Positions 12,088-21,092 of a stretch of 35,220 nucleotides of DNA are shown here, in pieces. The notes under the pieces were generated by a model that made no database searches, was not told the origin of the DNA, and saw only the letters and a program-made list of their open reading frames with translations. The DNA lies in IMG/VR virus record IMGVR_UViG_3300030107_003762, positions 1 to 35,220 of that record; one strand, written 5' to 3'. Numbering within the stretch: the stretch's first letter is position 1; every line of letters starts with the position of its first letter. The DNA is from a virus. Made by a program: the position numbers and the translations under genes.

Positions 12088-13137
12088 CTACCAAACTTCC
12101 ATTATATTCATAGACACACTCCAAGTATTATAAGCAACTTGACTAAAGGTTAAAGAATCTTGGTCTAATCTACAAATTGCAAATTCAATATCTTGATTAT
12201 TGAGGTCAGCATCTGAATCAGAGCCTGCTGTGTTTGGGCAAAATATAAAAGGTATATTACCATTTAATGTTAATGCAAAGAAACTTCCCATAGATGAATT
12301 AAAATCATACGAACCGTCTGCATTATAGCTAAAAAATTGTGAAGGATCTTGTGCTTTTGTAAATAAATTATCACTACTTATGTAGCTAAACTTTACTTGC
12401 CAGTTTCTTCTAGGTCTATTTTCGCCAAAACTATAATTAGGATTATCCTCATCTCTTACAATAGACCAAGCAGGCAATCCGTTGCCCCATTTTGGAACGC
12501 CTGTATTATTTACATTTGTTATTGTATTTCCGCCTAATGTTTGTTGATGTGTAATGCCATCATATTCAGAAATTAGCTTTACTTGCAAGTCTGGAGAATT
12601 ACTCGGCTCGAACCATCTTCCATATGTACTTATACCTACATCATTATTTACTGTCTGATTTTTTTGTACTTTAATTAGAAAAGATGAAATAGACCCATCA
12701 AGCTCTTGATCCCAGTCTTCAATGTTCCACATAGAATACCCTTTATATGGAATGTCAAAATACTGATAATTAACAATGCTTGAAAAACTCTCGGTTTGTT
12801 TTGCTGACTGACTCTCTGTATTCATTTGAGCATATACGCCAGTTCCTTCCGCCATAATATCAAAATCATCAGAAGTGTAATTGTGTCCTAATATTCCTGC
12901 ATATATACCTGAAGATGTATCTTGTGGAATATCTGTTAAAAATTTATTCCAGAGTTCAAAATCCTCAGTAGGGTTATTAAAAGATTGTGATTGAGTATGA
13001 ACAGGAGATGTTACAGAACTATCAATGCTAGGGTCAAATCTAAAATACTTGTTAGATTCGCTGCAAAGTCCTTTTAATTTTAAATATTGTATTATATCTG
13101 CATAAAATCTGCAAGTCTGTACTGTCCTTTTAGCCAT
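12088..13137 (-). CDS. Probable tail-tip or minor virion protein, 349 aa
   Basis: Last gene of the leftward virion operon. The protein starts MAKRTVQTCRFYADIIQYLKLKGL, followed by a long Asn/Ser/Asp-rich beta-strand sequence with many aromatic residues and no membrane segment or enzyme motif. Composition and place directly downstream of two large tail proteins suggest a tail-tip component or host-contact protein. No family recognised. It is ten bases from the previous gene, with AGGAGAATAC ahead of its start. Confidence 0.7.
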   Translation of the reverse strand: MAKRTVQTCRFYADIIQYLKLKGLCSESNKYFRFDPSIDSSVTSPVHTQSQSFNNPTEDFELWNKFLTDIPQDTSSGIYAGILGHNYTSDDFDIMAEGTGVYAQMNTESQSAKQTESFSSIVNYQYFDIPYKGYSMWNIEDWDQELDGSISSFLIKVQKNQTVNNDVGISTYGRWFEPSNSPDLQVKLISEYDGITHQQTLGGNTITNVNNTGVPKWGNGLPAWSIVRDEDNPNYSFGENRPRRNWQVKFSYISSDNLFTKAQDPSQFFSYNADGSYDFNSSMGSFFALTLNGNIPFIFCPNTAGSDSDADLNNQDIEFAICRLDQDSLTFSQVAYNTWSVSMNIMEVW

Positions 13138-13146
13138 TGTATTCTC

Positions 13147-16050
13147 CTAAATAATAGATTTTTTAACCTTTCTTGTTGCTGTGCTTTCTGTAAAAACTTC
13201 TTCATACTTTCTTCCATCTGCTACAAAGTCTCCAGATGAAGAGTTCCAAGTATCACTCTTTAAATTATTAATATTTGTATAACCGCTTGTTCCATCCCAA
13301 TTTGCATATTTGCAACTTGTTATTTCAAAATCACCCATATAAGTAAATAATAAAGGCGATAATTCTGTTTCACCCATACTGTAGATTAAAACTTTATTAT
13401 CCCCTATTTTAATCTTCCAGCCTGCTCCTAATTTCTTTACTCCGTGTATTGCCCCTCTGTATGTCATTTCAAATCCTGCAACTTGTCCTGTAGTTTCAAT
13501 TTCTACATTTCCATTACCATAGCTAAGAGCAACATTGTTTGCAGGTGTTGCGTTATATACATCAGACTCTCCAGTAACTTCCTGAACTGCCCCTATAACA
13601 TCCTGCACATCTATAACCCCATCCTCATTAAAATCTGCTCTAAGAGCTTGTTGTCCGCTAAGAATATTAAGATCTATAATATGCTGTGCTATTTTAACTA
13701 TATCTAATATAGTAACAGCACCATCTCCATCTACATCTCCTGCAACCTGTAAAGCTAAACCTGAATTATCTTCTCCTAAATAGGGATAAGTGTGATAATA
13801 ATAAACATTAGTGCTTGCTTGTCTATAAAATCCTAACTCACTATCACTTAAATGGTGTAGTTGCATAGCAGTTATTTCGACCCCAGACAAACCTTTAGAT
13901 ACCTGTGTTATAATAAATAATGGCAATATGTATTGACCACATCGTATAGGCATATCCCCAGATTCTTCTAATACATAGGCTTCGCCAAATATTTTTTTAT
14001 CTAAAATCATTTTATCAAAGTTGATTAAATCGCCCACCTCTAATCCATAATATTTTAGAGGAAGAGAAAGCTCAACTATATTATGTTGATTGCAATTTTG
14101 CATTAACAAATATTTAGCTAACTTATTAGCTGTTTGTTCATCTCGTATATATTTACTTTCAAATGTAAGAAAGCTATTGTCGTGATTTAAGACCCCATCA
14201 CTATCTTCGTCAAAACCGTAATAGTTATATGAATCCAAATTTTCATCAGGATCGTTATATGTATTATAATCGCCTTGCAAATAGTAAGCTCCATCAAGAT
14301 AATGGTCATTTATTTTAAATATTTCTGTAGAAGAATTAAAGTTTCCTAATCCATAATCATATTGATATTTGACTTCAACTTGAGTAATTACATCACCAAT
14401 AGGAGTTCTTGAAAAACTATAATCAATAACCTCATTAGCTTTAATCTTTTGAATAGACTCACGCCCATCATAAGTATCTTCTATTGTTATAAATTTTAAC
14501 ATATCGTTAGAAAAAACAGGAGTCATTTTTGTTGAGTTGCAAATTTCTTTAATTAAATCTCTTGCATTTATTTGTTCGTTGATAGAAAATCCCATTTTCC
14601 AATCAGGATGAGATGCTTTAACTAAATCTTTAGAGTCTGAGTCAATATCTCCTTTATACCCACATTCTAAATATATAAGATGATGCAGTATGTCAGTAGG
14701 ATGTTCTATAAGTATATTTCCTGCATCATAAACATCTACAGCTTCTGTATTAACATCTAATACCTCTATTCTTATTGTTTCTGTGTAATCCCATCGTTCT
14801 TGAACAGTATAATATTCCCATTGCCTTTCTGCTTCTTCTGGATGTTCGTACTGATTAAAATCAGGCTGAGAAGCTTTTATAAAAATAGTAAATACATCTG
14901 TTTGCCCTGCATTTACATTGCTTGCGACATATGAAAAAGGAATTTGTATTTCAATTTGATTTTGCTCTACTGTAATTGTTGTTGGAGATGTTGAATCGCC
15001 TTGAACTTGCAAATTTCCATAATTTGCTATAGAATGTTCGTCTAATTCGCCATACCAAGATTCAAATTCTTCTTGATTAATATTACCGATATTTCCAGAA
15101 TCGTATGCGTAAATTTCTAATTCCCCTGCATAATCATAGGTATTTATTCTAAGCTCTCCTGATACCTCTAAGCCTTCTTCTACAAATGTAGGCATTGAAT
15201 AATTATAAATATTTGCTCGCATATCATAAACATAATCAGTTGAATGAAATTTTATAGGTGCATATACATATCTTTCAGAATCGTCTGTAAAAGTTGATAT
15301 TTGGCTTTGAGGCAATAACTCTATATGCTCAATTAATGTAGGCTGTGTGCCAGACTGAAAAGTTGCATTGTCAGAGGTAACTACTGCTAGCCTAATACTA
15401 GCTGCAATATTAAAATTATCAAAAAGTTCGTAATCAATATTGCTTCCATTTCCAAAAGGATTAAGTTGCTCCCATTCAAGCCCCATAGATTGCCAAAAAT
15501 TGTTATTGCTGTCGTTATAATCATTTCCATCAGTAGCATTTATTATAGAACCCCATTGATCCCAAACTCCTGTCGGCAAAGTAACTATAATTGAGTATCC
15601 GTAATTTCCATTTTCCCAATTAACACTCGGTATATAATTAAAATCACGAGAAATATTGCCAAAGCCCGTACCACTCTCTACCTCAAAACTAGGAAGATTA
15701 AAATGGGGTTGGTGAAAATAAACATTTCCTTCGTGTAAAGCATAAGGCAATCTTCCTCTTGAGCTATTTCCGCTACCTGTTACAATACCTGTACCGTTTT
15801 CTACAGGAATAAAATTATCTTCTATTTCGCTAGCAGCTTGCCAAAAGTTTTCCCAATCAAAATTTTGTATACCTGAACCGTAAGAAAATCCTAACTGCTG
15901 TAAATGTAGATATTCATAATCTGTTGAACCTTCAGCTATTCTGCCAATAGCACTATCTATAGATATTGCAGAGTTATCGTGATGTCTTATACGCAACTTA
16001 ACAGGTGCTGTACTAGAAATAACTTCAGTAACAAATTCGCATATTAACAT
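13147..16050 (-). CDS. Large tail-tip protein with internal dockerin-like module
   Basis: A 967-aa protein. Residues 1-430 are beta-rich; 440-740 look like a tail-hub domain, with a LVKASHPDWKMGF region and later NKLAKYLLMQNC and YGLEVGDLINFD, as in other siphovirus tip proteins. Near 768-826 lie two EF-hand-like loops, DVDGDGAVTILD and DFNEDGVIDVQD, each followed by a helix. This is the two-repeat form of type I dockerin. A beta-strand stretch (about 830-905) and a basic tail follow. Dockerins bind calcium and a cohesin partner. Function here (receptor contact, calcium-dependent tip assembly) is inference. TAATG coupling to the previous gene. Confidence 0.75.
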   Translation of the reverse strand: MLICEFVTEVISSTAPVKLRIRHHDNSAISIDSAIGRIAEGSTDYEYLHLQQLGFSYGSGIQNFDWENFWQAASEIEDNFIPVENGTGIVTGSGNSSRGRLPYALHEGNVYFHQPHFNLPSFEVESGTGFGNISRDFNYIPSVNWENGNYGYSIIVTLPTGVWDQWGSIINATDGNDYNDSNNNFWQSMGLEWEQLNPFGNGSNIDYELFDNFNIAASIRLAVVTSDNATFQSGTQPTLIEHIELLPQSQISTFTDDSERYVYAPIKFHSTDYVYDMRANIYNYSMPTFVEEGLEVSGELRINTYDYAGELEIYAYDSGNIGNINQEEFESWYGELDEHSIANYGNLQVQGDSTSPTTITVEQNQIEIQIPFSYVASNVNAGQTDVFTIFIKASQPDFNQYEHPEEAERQWEYYTVQERWDYTETIRIEVLDVNTEAVDVYDAGNILIEHPTDILHHLIYLECGYKGDIDSDSKDLVKASHPDWKMGFSINEQINARDLIKEICNSTKMTPVFSNDMLKFITIEDTYDGRESIQKIKANEVIDYSFSRTPIGDVITQVEVKYQYDYGLGNFNSSTEIFKINDHYLDGAYYLQGDYNTYNDPDENLDSYNYYGFDEDSDGVLNHDNSFLTFESKYIRDEQTANKLAKYLLMQNCNQHNIVELSLPLKYYGLEVGDLINFDKMILDKKIFGEAYVLEESGDMPIRCGQYILPLFIITQVSKGLSGVEITAMQLHHLSDSELGFYRQASTNVYYYHTYPYLGEDNSGLALQVAGDVDGDGAVTILDIVKIAQHIIDLNILSGQQALRADFNEDGVIDVQDVIGAVQEVTGESDVYNATPANNVALSYGNGNVEIETTGQVAGFEMTYRGAIHGVKKLGAGWKIKIGDNKVLIYSMGETELSPLLFTYMGDFEITSCKYANWDGTSGYTNINNLKSDTWNSSSGDFVADGRKYEEVFTESTATRKVKKSII

Positions 16051-17909
16051 TAATAACCCCCTCTTCTTGCTTTAACTTTTGCATCAGGTAATTTAATATC
16101 AGACACAGGTTTTTTAATAGTTTTTTCAGGAGCTTTTATAGAAGGTCTTTGTGAGATTCTTGTTTCTCTGGTTGTAGGTTCGTATGTTACCCCTTCTTGC
16201 TCAAATCTTAAAGTTTGTATGCCAGTATAAGTTCCCTGCACATCATCAACCCTACCCCTTACATTTGCATAAATATCGTAATTTAAAAAATTATTAAGTA
16301 TAGCTACTTTAGTAACTGCCATAGAATTTATTTTTAAATATTTAATTATACCGCCTTGTGGATCTAATTCAAAACCTGTAAACTCTCCATCGTCATTTGT
16401 TGTGTGGGATCTCTGACCTATTGTAAAATTATTAGCTGCAACAGAGTTAACATCTAAAGAAAATGTTCTTAATCCAGACTGCACTAAATAAGGGTCAGTT
16501 TCTGATGATTGACTACTATCATCCATATCCCAAATTTCTACAGAACTATCTGTCCATTGAAAATACAGTTCTGGATAATCGTCAGCTACATTTTGTATTT
16601 GAGCATCTATTGAAAATGCAATAGATATTTCTGACTTAACTTTCTTAGTGTTCCCATCATTATCTTTTAAAAATTCACTTACAATATTAGAATCACTTGC
16701 AAAAGGTTGTAATTCAAAATTTATAAATGATTCTCCATATAATTGAGTATAGCCAGATAAATCACTTAAATTACTTCCCCAATACCATTCTTCAGCAGGA
16801 AATAAACCTGTACCCTCATAAGAACCCCAATCTTTTATTTTAATTTTATCTGCATAAGTTCCAAACTCTTTACCTTGAACTAACTGGTCATTAAAATCGT
16901 AAGCAGCTATATCTGCTATAGCATATTTTTTAGGGAATCCTTCTTCTTGATAATGTAAAACATACTTACTATCAATTAAAGTAGGGCTAGATGTTTGCTC
17001 AACTTCTACAAATCCAAATCCTGTAGTTGTTGCCCTCATTCCTATAAGTTGATTTTCAAAATCCTCAGTAACTGCTGCATCAGGCGATTTTGACATTATA
17101 ATTCTATTGCCGCCAACTATTTCATATTGTTTAGATATAAACTCTCTATATAAAGTATTGGAACATTTAGATTCAAATAGAGTAGCATTTTCTCTTATTG
17201 TCATATAAGCACTATCAGCTAAAATTAAAGGATTAGTTATTTCTTGTATAGCAAAACTATCAGGAGTTAAGGCATAATCCCTATTTCTTGTTAAAAGTAA
17301 AGAAGAATATAAATCATAATAAACACAAGGTGCTTTATCGACTGTTCCGTAAACTACAGGTACAGGTAAATTATGATACCTTTGAGGCAATCCAATATCA
17401 TCCCTTACAAACTCATTTATAAAATCTTTATCAAATATTTTTTCAGTATTGTCTTCTACCTCTACGGTAATCATATTTTGTTTTTGCTGAATAGATTTAA
17501 CATAACCAGTATACACTAAAAGGCAATCGCCTAAATGCCTAGCAGATTGCGATTTTAAATATATCTCAACTTTTTCATTAACTATTTGTTTAGAAAAGAT
17601 TATATCAGATAAATTAGAAAAATTTGTAAATGAATTTATTTTACCGTCAAGATCGAACAAATCTATCGTTACATTGGATATGTTAAATGAATTTTCAGCC
17701 AAATCTATTTCAGAATCTAATCCACTTATATTATTTACCGCAGCAAGGTAGTCTCTTTTATTTGAATTATTAGAACTTATTTCAAAAGAATTTAAAGTAT
17801 TTGTTGAAAAATATAGGTCTCTACCTTCTATAGAGACTAAAGGAATTAGGTTCGTACGATTTGCCGATTCTATAACATCGTCTATAAATCTAGCTGGCAT
17901 ATCTAACAT
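16050..17909 (-). CDS. Tail protein, distal tail/hub-like, 619 aa
   Basis: Located between tape measure and the dockerin-bearing protein, where siphoviruses place distal-tail and hub genes. The N-terminus reads MPARFIDDVIESANRTNLIPL, then beta-rich sequence with DLFDLDGKINSF and QKQNMITVEVEDNTEKIFDKDF. A low-complexity basic C-terminus (KAPEKTIKKP, KVKARRGGY) closes the protein. No enzyme motif or coiled coil seen. Role inferred from order and size. The start follows the tape-measure stop by three bases. Confidence 0.7.
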   Translation of the reverse strand: MLDMPARFIDDVIESANRTNLIPLVSIEGRDLYFSTNTLNSFEISSNNSNKRDYLAAVNNISGLDSEIDLAENSFNISNVTIDLFDLDGKINSFTNFSNLSDIIFSKQIVNEKVEIYLKSQSARHLGDCLLVYTGYVKSIQQKQNMITVEVEDNTEKIFDKDFINEFVRDDIGLPQRYHNLPVPVVYGTVDKAPCVYYDLYSSLLLTRNRDYALTPDSFAIQEITNPLILADSAYMTIRENATLFESKCSNTLYREFISKQYEIVGGNRIIMSKSPDAAVTEDFENQLIGMRATTTGFGFVEVEQTSSPTLIDSKYVLHYQEEGFPKKYAIADIAAYDFNDQLVQGKEFGTYADKIKIKDWGSYEGTGLFPAEEWYWGSNLSDLSGYTQLYGESFINFELQPFASDSNIVSEFLKDNDGNTKKVKSEISIAFSIDAQIQNVADDYPELYFQWTDSSVEIWDMDDSSQSSETDPYLVQSGLRTFSLDVNSVAANNFTIGQRSHTTNDDGEFTGFELDPQGGIIKYLKINSMAVTKVAILNNFLNYDIYANVRGRVDDVQGTYTGIQTLRFEQEGVTYEPTTRETRISQRPSIKAPEKTIKKPVSDIKLPDAKVKARRGGY

Positions 17910-17912
17910 ATA

Positions 17913-20375
17913 TTATCCTAAGGTTTTGCCACGCCTAATGGCTTTTTTAATCATTGGTATTGCCTCTCTTTCTATAAAAGATTTACTTAATACATTACCA
18001 CTAAAAGTAACATTTACACCAGCACTTCCTGTACGATTCATTCTGTTTAAGTTTTCTACGCCTATAGACTCTACAGCACTTCTTCTCATAACAAACTCAC
18101 CTTCTTGTGCTATTATAGGAACATTTCCTCCTTGATGGTAAGATGTAATCATTCCACCTGAATGAGCCACACCAACTGCGAGGTCGTTAGCTCCTTGCAC
18201 AACAGATGAGCCAGAAGCCCCTCCAGTTATTCCTTGAAGTAATTCTTGAAATGTCTTTCCAAACAATGTGGGTGCATCGCCTATTCCAAATATAGAATAC
18301 AATATTTGATTGCTTATAAATTGAGTTAAAATTTTCTGAAGTTCTCCTAAAATTACTTCTGTCAATTCTTTCATATTTTTAGCAACTTCTTGTGAGTATA
18401 AAGCAAATTGTGTTGTGGCTTGAACTAAAGAACTTATTTGAGCCTCTCTTTCTTTTTTTTGTGCTTTTATAGATTGCTCAAGCTTTCTTTCAGATTCAGC
18501 TTGGTCATCAAGAGTTTCCTTTAATTCTCTTCTTTTTTTAATTTCTGCTTCAAGCCCTGCTATTTGATCGGTACTTAAATTTTTCCATTGGTCTGCGTGT
18601 TCAATCTCTAGCAATCTAAGAGCCAATGCATCCCCTTGAAGAGTAGTTTTTGCGTCTAATATTGCATTTTCTTTTTGAAGATTTGGAAGAATAGATGCTA
18701 AAGCGAGTTGTTGCCGCATAGTAATTTCTTCTTGTTTTTCTAAAAGTTTATTATAATATTCTTGACCTTTTTCTGATAATTGACGAAGCTTTTCTCTATT
18801 TTCTTCAGTATCTAATAAAACTGCAAGACTTTTGCTATGGTCGCTTACATTAAAACTTACTATTTGATGGGCTAATCCTAGTTCAGTTAACAAACCTGAA
18901 GGAAGAGTCAGCGTATCTTCTAAAAAATTAGCGAAATGACCTGGAGGGAGCTGTTCATACTCATCAAGTATGTTAAACAATGCATTTTGAAATTCTTCTG
19001 CATATCCTTCTGCTTCTGGTCCTAAACCTCTAAATGCATTGTCCATTTCTTTTTGAACTGTGTTTATATATTCCCTAACCTGAGTACCCATCAATCCCAA
19101 TGAAACTGGTGAATCAGCTAAAGGTAATAATTGATCCCAGTCAAATGCACCTGTTCTGTCTTGGAAAACTTCTTGACTCATTAACTGTTCTAAGGTCTCT
19201 ATTTCTCGATTAACACCTGCAAGCTTATCGGCTTTAAGTGCCATTACAATATCTCTCATTAAACCTAAATGATTTACTGCCTTAGCGGTACTATCGCCAA
19301 AATCATCCATATCCTTTGAGCTATCTTTACCCATAGTTCCTAAAGCGTGTATAAGCTCTCCAATAGCTACTACAGCAATTCCTATTCCTGATGTGACTAA
19401 AGCTACTTTCAAAGCTTTAACTCCAAGCATTGCTGCTATAGCTCCTTTTTTTGCAACTAAAAAACCTGCTGCCAATGCAGTTATAGCCCCTATATAAGAA
19501 AATATTCTTTCAGTTGTAAATAAATCCATTATAGCTGTTAATGCTTCTGCAAATGGAACTAATGCCATAAGAACCGCATCTCCAACATTTGATTGAAAAT
19601 TTTGAAAAGAAGCACTTAGTGCTTGTAGGCTTTCGCTTGCTGTACGCTGTTCATCTCCTAACTCACCTACTTTTTCCCTAGCAGATTCTAAAACAGCATT
19701 CATAAAAGCTTGCTTTCTTTCAGCATCTGTTAAATCGGCAACATTTTTTCTTAACTCACGAGCATAATCCATATAAGCTTTTTCTGTCTTTATAACAATA
19801 CCAATATTATCTAACATTAATTTAGATTGACGACCCATACCAGTAATAAGAGATTGTACTGAAGTTACAGTATCTTGACCTAAAGCTTTACCAAGTCTTT
19901 GAGCCATATCAAAAAGTTCAGACATTTCATCAGAATTTTTTGAAACTCCTAATACCATAGCATTGTTGGCTTGCTGCAACAAATCCATATTAGACATTGT
20001 TCCATCTGTTGCGGCAGTTAATTTTTCAAGAGAAATTTGAGCATTTCCTGCTCCACCAGAAAGAGTGTCAAAAGCAGTTTTCATTCCTTCTAGCTTGGCG
20101 GCATCTTTAGCAAATTGAACTAATTGTCTCCCACCCATAGAAACAGCAAAAGAAAATAAAAGCATTTTAGAACGCAAGGTAGCAAATGAGTTTGATAAAA
20201 CACTATTTGTTTGAGCTAATCGTTTATTTCTTGTGCCAAAAACATCAAGTTGTTTGCCTGTTTCTCTAGTTCTTTTTTCTAATCTTGCTTGAGCATCAGC
20301 TAATGCGTGCATTGACCTAACAAGTCGTTTATCCCCTCTGGCAGTAAACTTAATTAGTATTTTTTCTTGACTCAT
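17913..20375 (-). CDS. Tail length tape measure protein
   Basis: An 820-aa protein, mostly helical, with a coiled-coil N-terminus (ADAQARLEKRTRETGK). It has a hydrophobic region near 290-345 (YIGAITALAAGFLVAKKG and following) and a coiled coil rich in Lys/Glu/Gln near 545-650. Near the end are GGNVPIIAQEGEFVMRRSAVE and a Leu-Asn motif that I know from many tape measures. It sets tail length and is ejected at infection; at about 0.15 nm per residue the tail would be near 120 nm. The ATG at 20375 lies 26 bases inside the end of the frameshifted chaperone frame. AAAGGATATA precedes it. Confidence 0.9.
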   Translation of the reverse strand: MSQEKILIKFTARGDKRLVRSMHALADAQARLEKRTRETGKQLDVFGTRNKRLAQTNSVLSNSFATLRSKMLLFSFAVSMGGRQLVQFAKDAAKLEGMKTAFDTLSGGAGNAQISLEKLTAATDGTMSNMDLLQQANNAMVLGVSKNSDEMSELFDMAQRLGKALGQDTVTSVQSLITGMGRQSKLMLDNIGIVIKTEKAYMDYARELRKNVADLTDAERKQAFMNAVLESAREKVGELGDEQRTASESLQALSASFQNFQSNVGDAVLMALVPFAEALTAIMDLFTTERIFSYIGAITALAAGFLVAKKGAIAAMLGVKALKVALVTSGIGIAVVAIGELIHALGTMGKDSSKDMDDFGDSTAKAVNHLGLMRDIVMALKADKLAGVNREIETLEQLMSQEVFQDRTGAFDWDQLLPLADSPVSLGLMGTQVREYINTVQKEMDNAFRGLGPEAEGYAEEFQNALFNILDEYEQLPPGHFANFLEDTLTLPSGLLTELGLAHQIVSFNVSDHSKSLAVLLDTEENREKLRQLSEKGQEYYNKLLEKQEEITMRQQLALASILPNLQKENAILDAKTTLQGDALALRLLEIEHADQWKNLSTDQIAGLEAEIKKRRELKETLDDQAESERKLEQSIKAQKKEREAQISSLVQATTQFALYSQEVAKNMKELTEVILGELQKILTQFISNQILYSIFGIGDAPTLFGKTFQELLQGITGGASGSSVVQGANDLAVGVAHSGGMITSYHQGGNVPIIAQEGEFVMRRSAVESIGVENLNRMNRTGSAGVNVTFSGNVLSKSFIEREAIPMIKKAIRRGKTLG

Positions 20376-21068
20376 TTATATCCTTTTTTTCTTTTTTAGC
20401 TATAGCCGATTTTATAGCAAACGATCTTCTAACCCATTTAGCAGGCTGCTCATCATAACTTCCCTTATAAGGCGGCACATTAAACTTTTCGCAGTATAAA
20501 TACTTCTCTATATCGCTATTTATACCTATGTCTAAAAAGTGTGTTGAGCAGGCAAAAAATGGAATCTGAGATACTATCGATTCAGTTATTCCAAATGACT
20601 TGCCTTGTTTTTCATTGACTTCATTTGTTTCTTTAATTATTAAGTCAATAACATCCCAAACATCTTTCTTATTTGTAAATGTTCGAGTCTCTCTAACACC
20701 ATCAATTACGACAGGTATTTGAGCCTTATAAGGGAACTTGCAAAACTTGCAACCCTCGCAAGTAGATAATAAAAAATTAAGTTCTACTTGGAGGGCTTCT
20801 CGTTTCCCTCAAATAACATTTTTTGAACTTCTAATGCTATATCAATTCTTGCAGCATCATCATATTTTCTAATGTTATTATCAGAAGGATCTTCTAAGAC
20901 CATTTGCAAAATTAAAAGACAGTTATAATTTGGCTCAATAAGCTCAACACCAGTACCATTTTCTGTCGGCTTTACCATTTTTAACATTATATCCTTTAGT
21001 TTTGCTTCTTCTGCTATTGTTATGTCTTTTACTTTTACTGTCTTTTTGTTTTTTAGTTTAATCTCCAT
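20350..21068 (-). CDS. Tail assembly chaperone, -1 frameshift fusion product
   Basis: If ribosomes slip back one base at GGGAAAC (20808-20802), the first 89 codons of the 94-aa gene join a frame that runs to TAA at 20350. That gives about 239 residues. The second frame has no start codon but clear protein character: CEGCKFCKFPYK early, VVIDGVRETRTFTNKKDVWD in the middle, YLYCEKFNVPPYKGSY and a basic end. This is the G/GT arrangement of lambda and most siphoviruses, always placed between tail tube and tape measure. The fusion escorts the tape measure during tail assembly and is not in the finished virion. Confidence 0.85.
20753..20808 (-). promoter_or_regulatory. Programmed -1 ribosomal frameshift signal
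   Basis: Read on the minus strand: slippery heptamer G-GGA-AAC (20808-20802), spacer GAGAAG (20801-20796), then the stem arm CCCTC-CAAGTAGA (20795-20783). A 16-base AT-rich loop follows, then the second arm TCTACTTG-c-GAGGG (20766-20753) with one bulged C. The heptamer is in the correct frame (X-XXY-YYZ), and the zero-frame TAG lies inside the first stem arm. Lambda uses GGGAAAG in the same gene. Confidence 0.88.
20784..21068 (-). CDS. Tail assembly chaperone, short product (gpG-like)
   Basis: The unshifted product is 94 residues: MEIKLKNKKTVKVKDITIAE, then an acidic helical domain, ending NEKPSK at TAG 20784. GGAGATTAAAC-like and AAGAGGATG sequences precede the start. In other phages the unshifted protein is made in large excess over the fusion, and both are needed in a fixed ratio. 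Gene position and length agree with gpG-type proteins. Confidence 0.85.
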   Translation of the reverse strand: MEIKLKNKKTVKVKDITIAEEAKLKDIMLKMVKPTENGTGVELIEPNYNCLLILQMVLEDPSDNNIRKYDDAARIDIALEVQKMLFEGNEKPSK

Positions 21069-21092
21069 TTAAACATCCTCTTTTTATTTTAA

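Noticed and set aside
13444-13707. Plus-strand Cys/Ile-rich frame inside the dockerin-bearing gene
   Set aside because: Antisense shadow of the calcium-loop region; no start signal.
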